This document shows, piece by piece, positions 52,190-60,687 of a stretch of 60,687 nucleotides of DNA. The position numbers and the translations under genes are program-made. The stretch lies in the NCBI GenBank assembly GCA_028825365.1, contig JAPKAF010000003.1, forward strand, positions 1-60,687. The letters are read 5' to 3'. A model generated the notes under the pieces. It was not told the origin of the DNA, did not search any database, and was given only the letters and a program-made list of their open reading frames with translations. The stretch's first letter is position 1; every line of letters begins with the position of its first letter. This DNA comes from Flavobacteriaceae bacterium (GTDB lineage: Bacteria > Bacteroidota > Bacteroidia > Flavobacteriales > Flavobacteriaceae).

Positions 52190-55021
52190 CTAATTTAATT
52201 CTTTTTTTAAGAATTGTCCAGTGTAACTTAATTTATTATTTATGATGTCCTCTGGTTTTCCTTTAAAAATTATTTCACCTCCATTTTTCCCACCCTCTGG
52301 GCCTATATCGATTATATGATCAACCATTTTTATTACATCTAGATTATGTTCAATTACTAGCACTGTGTTTCCTTTGTCTACTAATTTGTTTAAAACTATC
52401 ATTAAAACTCTAATATCTTCAAAATGTAGACCAGTGGTAGGTTCATCAAGTATGTAGAAAGTATTACCTGTGTCAATCTTAGATAATTCACTTGCTAATT
52501 TGATTCTTTGAGCTTCACCTCCAGATAATGTAGTGCTTTGTTGACCTAAAGTTATATAGCCCAAACCAACATCCTTAATAGTCTTTAATTTTTTATAAAT
52601 CTTTGGTATATGTTCAAAAAAACTAACTGCCTCATTTATTGTCATTTGAAGAACATCGCTGATTGACTTTCCTTTATATCTAATATCTAATGTTTCACGA
52701 TTAAACCGTTTACCTAAGCATACTTCACACTTTACAAATACATCCGGTAAAAAGTTCATTTCTATAAGTTTTAATCCACCACCTTTACAGTTTTCACATC
52801 TACCTCCAGTGACATTAAAACTAAATCTTCCAGGCTTATATCCTCTAATTAAAGATTCAGGTACTTTAGAATATAATGTTCTAACTTCGGAAAATAATCC
52901 TGTATATGTTGCAGGATTACTTCTTGGTGTTCTTCCGATTGGTGACTGATTTATATCTATAACTTTATCTATATGTTCAAGTCCTTTTATTGATTTATAA
53001 GGTAGTATATCCTTAAAACCATTAAAATAATAATTATTCATTATTGGGTATAAAGTTTCATTAATTAATGAAGATTTTCCACTACCGGAAACTCCAGTTA
53101 CTCCAATCATTTTGTTTAAAGGAATCTTTAAGCTTACATTTTTTAAATTATTCCCTGTACAGCCAGTTAGAATAATCTCTTTAGAATTACCACTTCTTCT
53201 TTTTTTTGGCCTTATAATTTGTTTAATATTATTTAGATAATCAGCCGTTAGTGAGCGACTTTTTTTTATATCACTCAAATTTCCTTGAGAAATTATTTCA
53301 CCTCCGTGCTTGCCGGCAAAAGGTCCAATATCGATAATGTGATCTGCACTTTCCATCATATCTTTATCATGTTCGACAACAATAATAGAATTACCAATAT
53401 CCCTCAGGGATTCTAAAGATTTTATTAATTTCTCATTATCTCTCTGGTGAAGACCTATGCTGGGTTCGTCTAGGATATACAAAACTCCAACTAATTGAGA
53501 GCCAATTTGTGTTGCTAATCTAATTCTTTGACTTTCTCCGCCTGATAGAGTTTTTGCACTCCTGCTAAGAGTTAAATAATCTAAACCAACATTAATTAAA
53601 AACTGCAGTCTACTTTTTATTTCTTTGTTAATATCTTCAGATATTTTCTTTTGATTTTCATTAAGCTTATCATCCAAGTTTTTAAACCATTCCAGTAGTT
53701 CTGAAATATCTTTATTAACTAGCTCGTCAATATTTTTATCGTTTATTTTAAAATAAAGAGATTCTTTATTTAATCTTGTTCCATTACAATCTTCACACTT
53801 TATACTATTCATGAAGTTCTTAGCCCATCTTTTTATAGACATAGATTCTGCATTGTCAAATTGATATTTGATAAAATTAATAATTCCTTCAAAATCAATT
53901 TTATATTCTCTTTTAACTCCTAAAGATTTACTTTCAACGATAAAATCATCTTTTCCTCCGTAAAGAATCATTTCAATAGCTTTTTTTGGAATATTTTTTA
54001 CTGGATCCTTTAAGCTAAAATTATGTTTTCTAGCAATAGTTTCAATTTGTTTATATATCCATGATCCTTTTTTATTCTCCAAAACAGAGATTCCCCCATT
54101 TTCTATTGATTTATTTTTGTCAACTATGATTTTATCTACGTTAACCACATTAACAATCCCAATCCCATTACAATTTTCACAAGCACCTTTTGGAGAATTA
54201 AATGAGAAGTTGTTTGGTTCTGGATTTTGATATGAAATTCCAGTTGATTCACACATTAAGTTTTTACTGAAATACCTAAAAGAATTATCTTCTATATTCA
54301 CTAACATAATTGTTCCTTCACCGTGATACATTGCAGTTTTAATACTCTCTAATAATCTTTTTTGATTATTTACATCATTACTTAGCTTTAACTTATCTAT
54401 TACTATTTCAATATCATGAATCTTATACCTATCCAATTTAAGCCCTTTTGTTAAATCTAAAATTTCACCATCAACTCTAACCTGAGTAAAGCCTTGCTTG
54501 CTTATTTGTTCAAATAACTCTCGATAATGACCTTTTCTAGATTTAATAACTGGAGATAAAAGAATTACTTTTTTATTGGAATAATTTTTTTGAATCAATT
54601 CGATTATTTGATCATCTGAGTAGCTGACCATTTTTTTATCTGTTTTATAACTATATGCTTCACTAGCTCTAGCATAAAGTAATCTTAAAAAATCATAAAT
54701 TTCAGTAATTGTTCCTACTGTAGATCTTGGAGATTTGTTGGTTGACTTTTGTTCTATTGCAATAACAGGAGATAGCCCATCAATTTTATCAACATCAGGT
54801 CTTTCTAAATTCCCTAAAAACTGTCTTGCATAAGACGAAAAAGTTTCTATGTATCTTCTTTGTCCTTCGGCGTATATAGTATCAAATGCTAAAGAAGATT
54901 TACCACTGCCTGATAGTCCAGTAATCACAACTAATTTATCTCTAGGAATAGAGACATCAATGTTTTTTAAGTTATGCGATTTAGCTCCTCTAATCTCAAT
55001 TTTACTCTCGATTTCTTTCAT
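52190..55021 (-). CDS. uvrA: Excinuclease ABC subunit A (UvrA)
   Basis: The 943-residue ATPase finds DNA damage for nucleotide excision repair and loads UvrB. There are two ABC domains with Walker A GLSGSGKSSLAFD and GVSGSGKSSLINETL, signatures SGGESQRIRLA and SGGEAQRIKLA, and Walker B ILDEPSIGLHQRD and ILDEPTTGLHFED. The zinc regions are CENCNGIG, CEDCNGTRL and CENCKGGG ... CEVCLGKRF; the first knuckle has a single cysteine in CESTGISY. UvrB and UvrC are elsewhere. It is the first gene of a reverse run with the LOG and M1-like genes. Confidence 0.98.
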   Translation of the reverse strand: MKEIESKIEIRGAKSHNLKNIDVSIPRDKLVVITGLSGSGKSSLAFDTIYAEGQRRYIETFSSYARQFLGNLERPDVDKIDGLSPVIAIEQKSTNKSPRSTVGTITEIYDFLRLLYARASEAYSYKTDKKMVSYSDDQIIELIQKNYSNKKVILLSPVIKSRKGHYRELFEQISKQGFTQVRVDGEILDLTKGLKLDRYKIHDIEIVIDKLKLSNDVNNQKRLLESIKTAMYHGEGTIMLVNIEDNSFRYFSKNLMCESTGISYQNPEPNNFSFNSPKGACENCNGIGIVNVVNVDKIIVDKNKSIENGGISVLENKKGSWIYKQIETIARKHNFSLKDPVKNIPKKAIEMILYGGKDDFIVESKSLGVKREYKIDFEGIINFIKYQFDNAESMSIKRWAKNFMNSIKCEDCNGTRLNKESLYFKINDKNIDELVNKDISELLEWFKNLDDKLNENQKKISEDINKEIKSRLQFLINVGLDYLTLSRSAKTLSGGESQRIRLATQIGSQLVGVLYILDEPSIGLHQRDNEKLIKSLESLRDIGNSIIVVEHDKDMMESADHIIDIGPFAGKHGGEIISQGNLSDIKKSRSLTADYLNNIKQIIRPKKRRSGNSKEIILTGCTGNNLKNVSLKIPLNKMIGVTGVSGSGKSSLINETLYPIMNNYYFNGFKDILPYKSIKGLEHIDKVIDINQSPIGRTPRSNPATYTGLFSEVRTLYSKVPESLIRGYKPGRFSFNVTGGRCENCKGGGLKLIEMNFLPDVFVKCEVCLGKRFNRETLDIRYKGKSISDVLQMTINEAVSFFEHIPKIYKKLKTIKDVGLGYITLGQQSTTLSGGEAQRIKLASELSKIDTGNTFYILDEPTTGLHFEDIRVLMIVLNKLVDKGNTVLVIEHNLDVIKMVDHIIDIGPEGGKNGGEIIFKGKPEDIINNKLSYTGQFLKKELN

Positions 55022-55076
55022 GCTACAAATCTACAATTTTATGATTCTTAATGTAATAAATAGTGTGTTTATATTT

Positions 55077-56792
55077 TTAAAATCCAATAGCTTTATCATC
55101 ACCTCTTTTGTCAGCTCCACCTTCTATTTTTCCGTCATTTAAAACTAATATACCCTCAACTTTTGAACTTATTTTTGAACTATCAAAATAAGTTTTGTAG
55201 CCATCTTTTTCTAATTTATCCACAACACTTTTGTTAAACCCAGTTGTTTCAAAAAGAACTACGTCTGGTAGCCACTGGTGATGAAATCTTGCTGCATTTA
55301 CAGCTTCTTGCATAGTCATTCCAAACTCATGAACATTTAATATGTTTTGAAGTACAGAGGTTATTATTGTTGAGCCGCCTGGGGTTCCCAAAACCATGTA
55401 TAATTCATTATTTTTTTCAATTATAGTTGGAGTCATTGAGCTTAACATTCTTTTGCCAGGTTCAATGCTATTGGCTTTAGCACCAATAAGCCCAAACATA
55501 TTAGGTACTCCCGGCTTGCTGCTGAAATCGTCCATTTCATTATTTAGGAAAAAACCTAATTCATCAGAATATAGTTTTGAGCCATAAGCTCCATTTAACG
55601 TAGTTGTTGCAGAAACAGAATTACCAAACTGATCTAAAATTGAATAATGAGTAGTCTCATTACTCTCACTTATATTTATACTTCCTGGATTGAGATCTTT
55701 TGATAGAGTAGGGGTAGAAAAAGAAAAGCCTTTCATCCTATCTGATAAATATTTTTGGCTAGTAATCTCTTTGTAAGGAATTTCATTAAAATCAGGATCA
55801 CCTAAATAAAAGCTTCTATCGGCGTATGCTCTTCTTTCTGCTTCAACTAAAACCTTTATATAATCAACTGAATTGTGACCATAGCTTTCAAGATCAAAAG
55901 GATTGATCATTTTCATAATTTGTTCTAAACAAATTCCGCCACTAGAAGGGGGGGACATTGAAATTATTTTTAAATCATCATACTCAAAAACTATAGGGTC
56001 TCTCCATTTTGGTTTATATAGTTCTAAATCTTCCATGGTTATTATTCCACCATTTTTTTGAATAAAATTTACTAATTTTTTTGCTGTTTCTCCTTCGTAA
56101 AATTCTTTCTTTCCATTTTGCATTATTTTTTTTAATGTATTCGCCAACGCGGGGTATTTTATCGTGTCATTCTCTTTCCAGGTTTTCATCCACAGCTTAG
56201 CTTTCTCAAACTCTTTTTCCCTTTCTCCATCCCAGAAAGTATTTTGGTTATTAATTTGTGGATAATATTGTTTTAATCTAGCCTCTTGCTTTTTTGTTAC
56301 TATAACCCCCTTTAAAGCTAGCTTAATCACTGGCTCAAAGATTTCTTCAATTGGTAGAGAGCCAAACTTTTCATACACTTCAAACATACCAGCTACTGTA
56401 CCTGGAACTCCTACTGCTAGTCCTCCAACTGTACTTAAGCCCTTTATAACATCACCATTTTTATCTAAGTACATGTCCTTAGTTGCGCCCATCGGAGCTT
56501 TCTCCCTGTAGTCTAATGCTCCTGTATCTCCATTATTTTTTCTGTAAACCATAAAGCCACCACCGCCAATATTTCCAGCATAAGGGTAGGCTACAGCTAA
56601 AGCTAGTTCTGTTGCTACCATTGCATCAAAAGCATTCCCGCCTTTTTTTAATATTTCAATTCCAATTTTAGAGGCTTCCTCTCTAGCGGTAACTACCATT
56701 GCATTTTCTGAAACAACTCCTCTTATAGGTTTTTTGTTATTGCAGCTAAATTGAGAAAATATGATCAGTAAAATTAAGTATCGATATAACAT
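55077..56792 (-). CDS. ggt: Gamma-glutamyltransferase, lipoprotein
   Basis: The 571-residue product cleaves gamma-glutamyl bonds, for example in glutathione, and is made as a precursor that cuts itself. The start MLYRYLILL is preferred over an in-frame ATG 31 codons earlier that overlaps the divergent glmM; it gives a signal peptide and lipobox FSQFSC. Blocks in order: VVTAREEASKIG, GGNAFDAMVATELALAVAYPYAGNIGGGGFMVYR (cited as GNAFDAMVATELALAV and NIGGGGFMV), DYREKAP, the catalytic threonine in ETTHYSILDQFGN, GFFLNNEMDDFSSKPG, and the ending TPGGSTIITSVLQNI. It lies 55 bases from uvrA on the same strand. Confidence 0.95.
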   Translation of the reverse strand: MLYRYLILLIIFSQFSCNNKKPIRGVVSENAMVVTAREEASKIGIEILKKGGNAFDAMVATELALAVAYPYAGNIGGGGFMVYRKNNGDTGALDYREKAPMGATKDMYLDKNGDVIKGLSTVGGLAVGVPGTVAGMFEVYEKFGSLPIEEIFEPVIKLALKGVIVTKKQEARLKQYYPQINNQNTFWDGEREKEFEKAKLWMKTWKENDTIKYPALANTLKKIMQNGKKEFYEGETAKKLVNFIQKNGGIITMEDLELYKPKWRDPIVFEYDDLKIISMSPPSSGGICLEQIMKMINPFDLESYGHNSVDYIKVLVEAERRAYADRSFYLGDPDFNEIPYKEITSQKYLSDRMKGFSFSTPTLSKDLNPGSINISESNETTHYSILDQFGNSVSATTTLNGAYGSKLYSDELGFFLNNEMDDFSSKPGVPNMFGLIGAKANSIEPGKRMLSSMTPTIIEKNNELYMVLGTPGGSTIITSVLQNILNVHEFGMTMQEAVNAARFHHQWLPDVVLFETTGFNKSVVDKLEKDGYKTYFDSSKISSKVEGILVLNDGKIEGGADKRGDDKAIGF

Positions 56793-56853
56793 GATTTGGT
56801 GCTTTTTTGTCCTAAAATACTTATTCAAAATTAGAATTGAAACTATGATGTAG

Positions 56854-56861
56854 TATATTTG
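56854..56861 (+). promoter_or_regulatory. Bacteroidota -7 box before glmM
   Basis: TATATTTG matches TAnnTTTG and lies 17 bases before the glmM ATG. A TTG at 56837-56839 leaves a spacer of only 14 bases, so the -33 element is uncertain. Confidence 0.4.
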
Positions 56862-56878
56862 TATAAAATATATATTAA

Positions 56879-58258
56879 ATGACATTAATCAAATCAATTT
56901 CAGGTATTAGAGGAACAATAGGTGGGTTAGTAGGGGATAACCTTACTCCATTAGATATTGTAAAATTCACTTCTGCTTATGGAGTTTGGATTAAGCGTCA
57001 TAGTAGTTTAAATAAAATTGTCATTGGTAGAGATGCAAGAATCTCAGGCTCTATGGTTCAAAACTTGGTGATGAATACATTAGTTGGCTTAGGCTTTGAT
57101 GTTGTAGATATCGGACTTTCAACAACTCCAACTGTAGAGATAGCTGTTCCTTTAGAAAATGCTAGTGGAGGAGTAATCATTACAGCTAGTCATAATCCTA
57201 AGCAGTGGAATGCCTTAAAGTTGTTGAACAATAAGGGTGAATTCCTTAATGCTAGTGATGGAGTTGAGATTTTAGAATTAGCAGAAAATTGTGATTTTGA
57301 GTATAATGAAGTGGATAAACTAGGTAAAATAACGCAAGTTGATAATTATATAGATATTCATATCGATCAAGTTTTATCATTAGATGTTTTAGATGTAGAA
57401 AAAATCAAATCTTCAAAATTTAAAGTAGTAGTTGATGCGGTGAATTCAACTGGAGGTATCGCTGTGCCAAAACTTTTAAAAAAACTAGGAGTAGAGGTAA
57501 TTGAACTTTACTGTGAACCAAATGGACATTTTCCTCACAACCCTGAACCATTAAAGGAAAACTTAAAAGACCTGTCAAAGCTAGTAATAGAGAACAGTGC
57601 AGATCTTGGAATTGTAGTTGACCCAGATGTAGATCGTTTAGCTTTTGTATGTGAAGATGGTAGTGTTTTCGGAGAGGAATATACATTAGTTGCTTGTTCA
57701 GATTTTGTCCTTAGTAAAACTCCAGGATCTACAGTTAGTAATCTAAGCTCTACACGCGCTTTAAGAGACGTAACTATTAAGCATGGGTGTTTTTATGAAT
57801 CTAGTGCAGTAGGAGAAGTCAATGTGGTTGAAATGATGAAAAAAAATAATGCAGTTATAGGAGGTGAGGGTAACGGAGGAGTTATTTATCCAAAATCTCA
57901 TTATGGAAGAGACTCAATTGTAGGTATAGCTTTATTTTTAAATTTATTAGCTGAAAAAAATATTTCTGTTCTTAAGTTAAAGCAAGAGTATCCGCCATAC
58001 TTTATGAGTAAACAAAAACTTCAACTTAGTGATGACTTAGATTTTAATGCGATTAAAGATTTTTTAATGGATAAACATTCTTCAGAAAATATTAATGTTA
58101 TTGATGGATTGAAGATTGACTTTGAAAAATCTTGGGTTCAACTAAGAAAAAGTAATACAGAACCTATAATAAGAATATATAGTGAGGCTAAAACTCAAGA
58201 ATTAGCAGATAAACTAGCTAACAAATTCATTAAAGATATATCGGATAAGTTTCTGTAA
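56879..58258 (+). CDS. glmM: Phosphoglucosamine mutase (GlmM type)
   Basis: The 459-residue phosphohexomutase makes glucosamine-1-phosphate for peptidoglycan and lipopolysaccharide, though phosphoglucomutase or phosphomannomutase activity is also possible. The phosphoserine loop is VIITASHNPKQWNALKL, the metal-binding loop is GIVVDPDVDRLAFVCEDG, the sugar-binding loop is GGEGNGGVIYPKS, and the phosphate-binding loop is RKSNTEPIIRIYSEA. The start MTLIKSISGIRGTIGG is typical of the GlmM group. It is divergent from the gamma-glutamyltransferase and ends one base before the end of the reverse acyltransferase gene. Confidence 0.93.
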   Translation: MTLIKSISGIRGTIGGLVGDNLTPLDIVKFTSAYGVWIKRHSSLNKIVIGRDARISGSMVQNLVMNTLVGLGFDVVDIGLSTTPTVEIAVPLENASGGVIITASHNPKQWNALKLLNNKGEFLNASDGVEILELAENCDFEYNEVDKLGKITQVDNYIDIHIDQVLSLDVLDVEKIKSSKFKVVVDAVNSTGGIAVPKLLKKLGVEVIELYCEPNGHFPHNPEPLKENLKDLSKLVIENSADLGIVVDPDVDRLAFVCEDGSVFGEEYTLVACSDFVLSKTPGSTVSNLSSTRALRDVTIKHGCFYESSAVGEVNVVEMMKKNNAVIGGEGNGGVIYPKSHYGRDSIVGIALFLNLLAEKNISVLKLKQEYPPYFMSKQKLQLSDDLDFNAIKDFLMDKHSSENINVIDGLKIDFEKSWVQLRKSNTEPIIRIYSEAKTQELADKLANKFIKDISDKFL

Positions 58259-59164
58259 TTATAATTTTTTAGATGGGTCTTTGTCTTTGTGTTTCCATCT
58301 TTTATGCGTCCAAGTATAAAACTCAGGCGCTTCTATAATTTGCTTCTCTACCTTTTTTATAAAAAGATCTGAAATTTCAAAATCCTTATAATCCCTTGGA
58401 GTAGTTGTGATTTTTTCAAATGTGGTCATATAATAACCTCTTTTTATTTTTTCTACTGATAAGAACGCTATTGCTAAGTTATATTTCTTAGCAAGCATTT
58501 CAGCTCCTGTGTGTATAGGCACATGAACATTCATGAATTTCCCCCAGTGGAAAGCTCTTTTTAATTTTGGAGTTTGGTCAGAGGCAAAGCCATATAAACA
58601 TAAATCTTTTGACTTAGTGTTTTTCCCTATCCTCGGTATAGCTTCTTTAGTGCTAATTAACTTACCGTTAAATTTGCTTCTTGATTTTTTTATAACCTTA
58701 TCAAAATAAGGGTTAGATAATTGTTTGTAAACTCCATATATATCATATTTCACAAACCTATCAAGAATAAATACCCATTCCCAACTTGCATAATGTCCGC
58801 ACATTACAATTAAATCTTGATTTGTTTTCTCAAGCTCTTTTAAAACTTCTATATTCTTAAACTGAAACCTTTCTTTAACTTCATTTTCAGTCATATTAAT
58901 AAACTTTATAGATTCTAAAATAACATCTGTTAAGTTTCTATAAGTTTTTAATTCTAGATTTTTAATCTCTTTCTTACTTTTTTCAGGGAAGACTAAAGTA
59001 AGGTTGTGTCGAACTGTTTGTCTTCTATATCTAATTATATAATAAAATATATAAAATAAAAAATCAGACAACTTGAAGAGTAAATAAAAATTTAACCTAG
59101 ATACTACCCAAAACATTGGGTATAACATAATAAAAGAAAAGAGGTTTGTAAATTTATTTAGCAT
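58259..59164 (-). CDS. Lysophospholipid/lipid A acyltransferase (LpxL/HtrB family)
   Basis: The 301-residue protein has one membrane segment near the N-terminus (about residues 8-40) and the acyltransferase domain of the LpxL/HtrB family, which adds a secondary acyl chain to lipid A. The active-site motif is MCGHYASWEW, in which a histidine and the fourth following Glu form HxxxxE; ASDQTPKLKRAFHWGKFMNV is the second family block and MLAKKYNLAIAF a third. Its exact acceptor cannot be told. The ending is rich in lysine. It is a single reverse gene between glmM and mnmE. Confidence 0.9.
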   Translation of the reverse strand: MLNKFTNLFSFIMLYPMFWVVSRLNFYLLFKLSDFLFYIFYYIIRYRRQTVRHNLTLVFPEKSKKEIKNLELKTYRNLTDVILESIKFINMTENEVKERFQFKNIEVLKELEKTNQDLIVMCGHYASWEWVFILDRFVKYDIYGVYKQLSNPYFDKVIKKSRSKFNGKLISTKEAIPRIGKNTKSKDLCLYGFASDQTPKLKRAFHWGKFMNVHVPIHTGAEMLAKKYNLAIAFLSVEKIKRGYYMTTFEKITTTPRDYKDFEISDLFIKKVEKQIIEAPEFYTWTHKRWKHKDKDPSKKL

Positions 59165-59237
59165 GAAGCAAATATAAATATATAAATTCTATAAATTAAT
59201 TTTATATATCATGTTAATTAACATAACTCAATTTCAT

Positions 59238-59245
59238 TACTTTTG
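59238..59245 (+). promoter_or_regulatory. Bacteroidota -7 box before mnmE
   Basis: TACTTTTG matches TAnnTTTG and lies 14 bases before the GTG start of mnmE. No TTG -33 element at the usual distance is seen. Confidence 0.4.
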
Positions 59246-59259
59246 TAAAAAATTATTCT

Positions 59260-60648
59260 GTGATAAAGACTGATACAATTATAGCTTTAGCAACTCCCCC
59301 TGGAATTGGTGCAATATCAGTTATAAGACTTTCTGGAATTGATTCAATTATAATTTCTAACAAACTATTTAAGGCTTTAAATAATTTAGATCTTATTACT
59401 CAAAAGACCCATTCAATTAACTTAGGGTATATAATGGATTCTAAAACTATAATTGATAAAGTTTTAATATCTGTTTTCAAAGCTCCTAGATCTTATACTG
59501 GCGAGAATATTGTTGAGATATCCTGTCACGGAAGTGTGTTTATACAGCAAAAAATACTCGATTTATTCACAAGTAATGGTTGTAGGCTAGCTGACCCTGG
59601 AGAATTCACTTTAAGAGCTTTTTTAAACGGAAAAATGGATTTAAGTCAAGCAGAATCAGTTGCTGATTTAATTTCAAGTACAAGTGAATCTTCACATAAA
59701 ATTGCAATGGATCATATGAGAGGTGGCTTTAGTGAGGATATAAAGTTACTTAGAGAAGAGCTGTTGAACTTTGCTTCCTTAATTGAGTTAGAGCTTGATT
59801 TCTCAGAAGAAGACGTTGAATTTGCTAATATGAAAGCTTTTGAGGATCTACTAGTTAAAATTATATCAACACTTAAGAACCTTATTGATTCTTTCTCTTT
59901 GGGTAATGTAATTAAGGATGGAATTCCAATTTCAATAGTAGGGGAGCCAAATACTGGGAAGTCAACTTTGTTAAACTCTATTTTAAATGAGGATAAGGCT
60001 ATAGTTAGTAACATTGCAGGAACCACAAGAGACTCTATAGAAGATGAAATTGTTATAAATGGGATCAACTTTAGATTTATTGATACTGCAGGTATTAGAA
60101 CTACTGAAGATGAAATTGAATCAATAGGTATAAGAAAGACTTTTGAAAATATTAATAAATCTAATATTGTTTTATATGTTATTGACTCTTCAAAAGTTAG
60201 TAGTGATAATTTAGATTCTACAAAAGGTAAAATTGATAAACTAATTAGTACTTACTTAAACAAAAATATTTTACTCATAGCTAATAAAATTGATCTTGGT
60301 AATCTTTCATTTATTGAGCAGGAATTTTCAGACTATGATTTAATATCCATAAGTGCTAAAGACAATTTAAATATAGATAAGGTAAAAACTAAGATTTCAT
60401 CCTACATTGAGTTAGGGATAGTAAATAATTCAAGTTCAGTCGTTACTAACTCAAGACATTTTAGTGTACTAAATAACGCACTCACAGAGGTTCAAAATGT
60501 ATATAGTGGTATGAAAGATGGTATTTCAAGTGATTTACTTGCAGTTGATGTTAGACAGGCTCTATATCACTTTGGGGAACTTACTGGTGAAATCACTAAT
60601 GATGAATTACTAGGGAATATATTTTCTAAATTTTGTATTGGGAAGTAA
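59260..60648 (+). CDS. mnmE: tRNA modification GTPase MnmE
   Basis: The 462-residue GTPase works with MnmG to modify U34 in the wobble position of certain tRNAs. The start is GTG and the family start IIALATPPGIGAISVIRLSG follows. There is a folate-binding N-terminal domain with CHGSVFIQQKILDLF and DPGEFTLRAFLNGKMDLSQAESVADLI (cited as GEFTLRAFLNGKMDLSQAE). The inserted G domain has GEPNTGKSTLLNSIL, GTTRDSIEDEI, DTAGIRTTEDEIES and NKIDLG. The protein ends in the invariant FCIGK, so it is complete. Confidence 0.97.
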   Translation: MIKTDTIIALATPPGIGAISVIRLSGIDSIIISNKLFKALNNLDLITQKTHSINLGYIMDSKTIIDKVLISVFKAPRSYTGENIVEISCHGSVFIQQKILDLFTSNGCRLADPGEFTLRAFLNGKMDLSQAESVADLISSTSESSHKIAMDHMRGGFSEDIKLLREELLNFASLIELELDFSEEDVEFANMKAFEDLLVKIISTLKNLIDSFSLGNVIKDGIPISIVGEPNTGKSTLLNSILNEDKAIVSNIAGTTRDSIEDEIVINGINFRFIDTAGIRTTEDEIESIGIRKTFENINKSNIVLYVIDSSKVSSDNLDSTKGKIDKLISTYLNKNILLIANKIDLGNLSFIEQEFSDYDLISISAKDNLNIDKVKTKISSYIELGIVNNSSSVVTNSRHFSVLNNALTEVQNVYSGMKDGISSDLLAVDVRQALYHFGELTGEITNDELLGNIFSKFCIGK

Positions 60649-60687
60649 GTTCTAATGTAAAGAATACCCCAAAGTATCCCAAAACAG
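60649..60687. other. Window end after mnmE: repeated CCCAAA
   Basis: The last 39 bases have no gene. They contain two near copies of an ATxCCCAAA unit: ATACCCCAAAG and GTATCCCAAAA, which could be the edge of an array or of a mobile element insertion site beside mnmE. Too little is visible to decide. Confidence 0.2.

Noticed and set aside
55077-56885. Longer start for the gamma-glutamyltransferase (31 more codons)
   Set aside because: It would place a second hydrophobic stretch before the lipoprotein signal and overlap glmM by seven bases.
1-60687. CRISPR arrays, tRNA genes, rRNA genes, IS elements, prophage genes
   Set aside because: No regularly spaced repeats, no cloverleaf with a T-loop GGTTCGA core, and no transposase or phage family was recognised on reading both strands; small or diverged cases could still be missed by eye.

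Overview
The window is a compact stretch of chromosome from a Bacteroidota bacterium, most likely a member of the Flavobacteriaceae with a small AT-rich genome of the marine type. The evidence is the very low GC by eye (about 30%), spacing of a few bases or 1-15 base overlaps between most genes, no Shine-Dalgarno signals but repeated TAnnTTTG promoter boxes, many SPII lipoproteins, and lineage-typical genes (omega/Rpb6-type RNA polymerase subunit, DUF4835, DUF6913-like protein, fused E1 alpha/beta dehydrogenase, flavobacterial 4.5S RNA). No species can be named from this. I see no phage, transposon, CRISPR array, tRNA or rRNA.

Layout. 1-1549: the 3' end of prmC, a secreted double NTF2-like protein whose GC is visibly higher than its surroundings, a strong terminator, and a 55-residue zinc-ribbon protein. 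1629-9108: cutC and a GH20 hexosaminidase (reverse), ligA (forward), a two-gene 5'-nucleotidase (reverse), a DUF6913-like protein and dapA. 9184-19870: a long forward run bamD-rpoZ-coaBC-DUF4835-recN-fabI-glycosyltransferase-ybbR-like-coaE-histidine kinase-response regulator, joining envelope building, CoA synthesis, DNA repair and signalling. 19856-24515: a tight reverse operon hbd-yggS-exonuclease/GIY-YIG-K+ channel-miaA. 24600-34698: pcm, smpB, glyA, a beta-helix lipoprotein, a glutaminyl cyclase, the SRP RNA, an SDR enzyme, transaldolase, a thioredoxin-fold lipoprotein without its CxxC, and a YbiT-type ABC-F protein. 34695-46416: pheT, a TlpA-like lipoprotein, recG facing away from uvrD/pcrA, an OmpA-like lipoprotein, a glycosyltransferase, a lone HsdR_N-domain protein and holA. 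46408-60648: the fused 2-oxoacid dehydrogenase E1, an M1-peptidase-like protein that has lost its zinc site and carries a beta-barrel, a LOG-family protein, uvrA, gamma-glutamyltransferase, glmM, an LpxL-type acyltransferase and mnmE.

Most of the content is housekeeping: DNA replication and repair (ligA, recN, recG, uvrD, uvrA, holA, the Cho/UvrC-like nuclease), translation (pheT, smpB, miaA, mnmE, ABC-F, prmC, SRP RNA), envelope (bamD, OmpA, glmM, acyltransferase, glycosyltransferases, ybbR-like) and central metabolism (glyA, dapA, fabI, coaBC, coaE, E1, transaldolase). I found no obvious new defence or mobile system. The observations most worth checking are the exonuclease/GIY-YIG gene that has no ATG, GTG or TTG start and follows yggS in the same frame, the pseudo-M1 peptidase/beta-barrel fusion, the ABC-F protein with a broken second Walker A motif, and the thioredoxin-fold lipoprotein with displaced cysteines.
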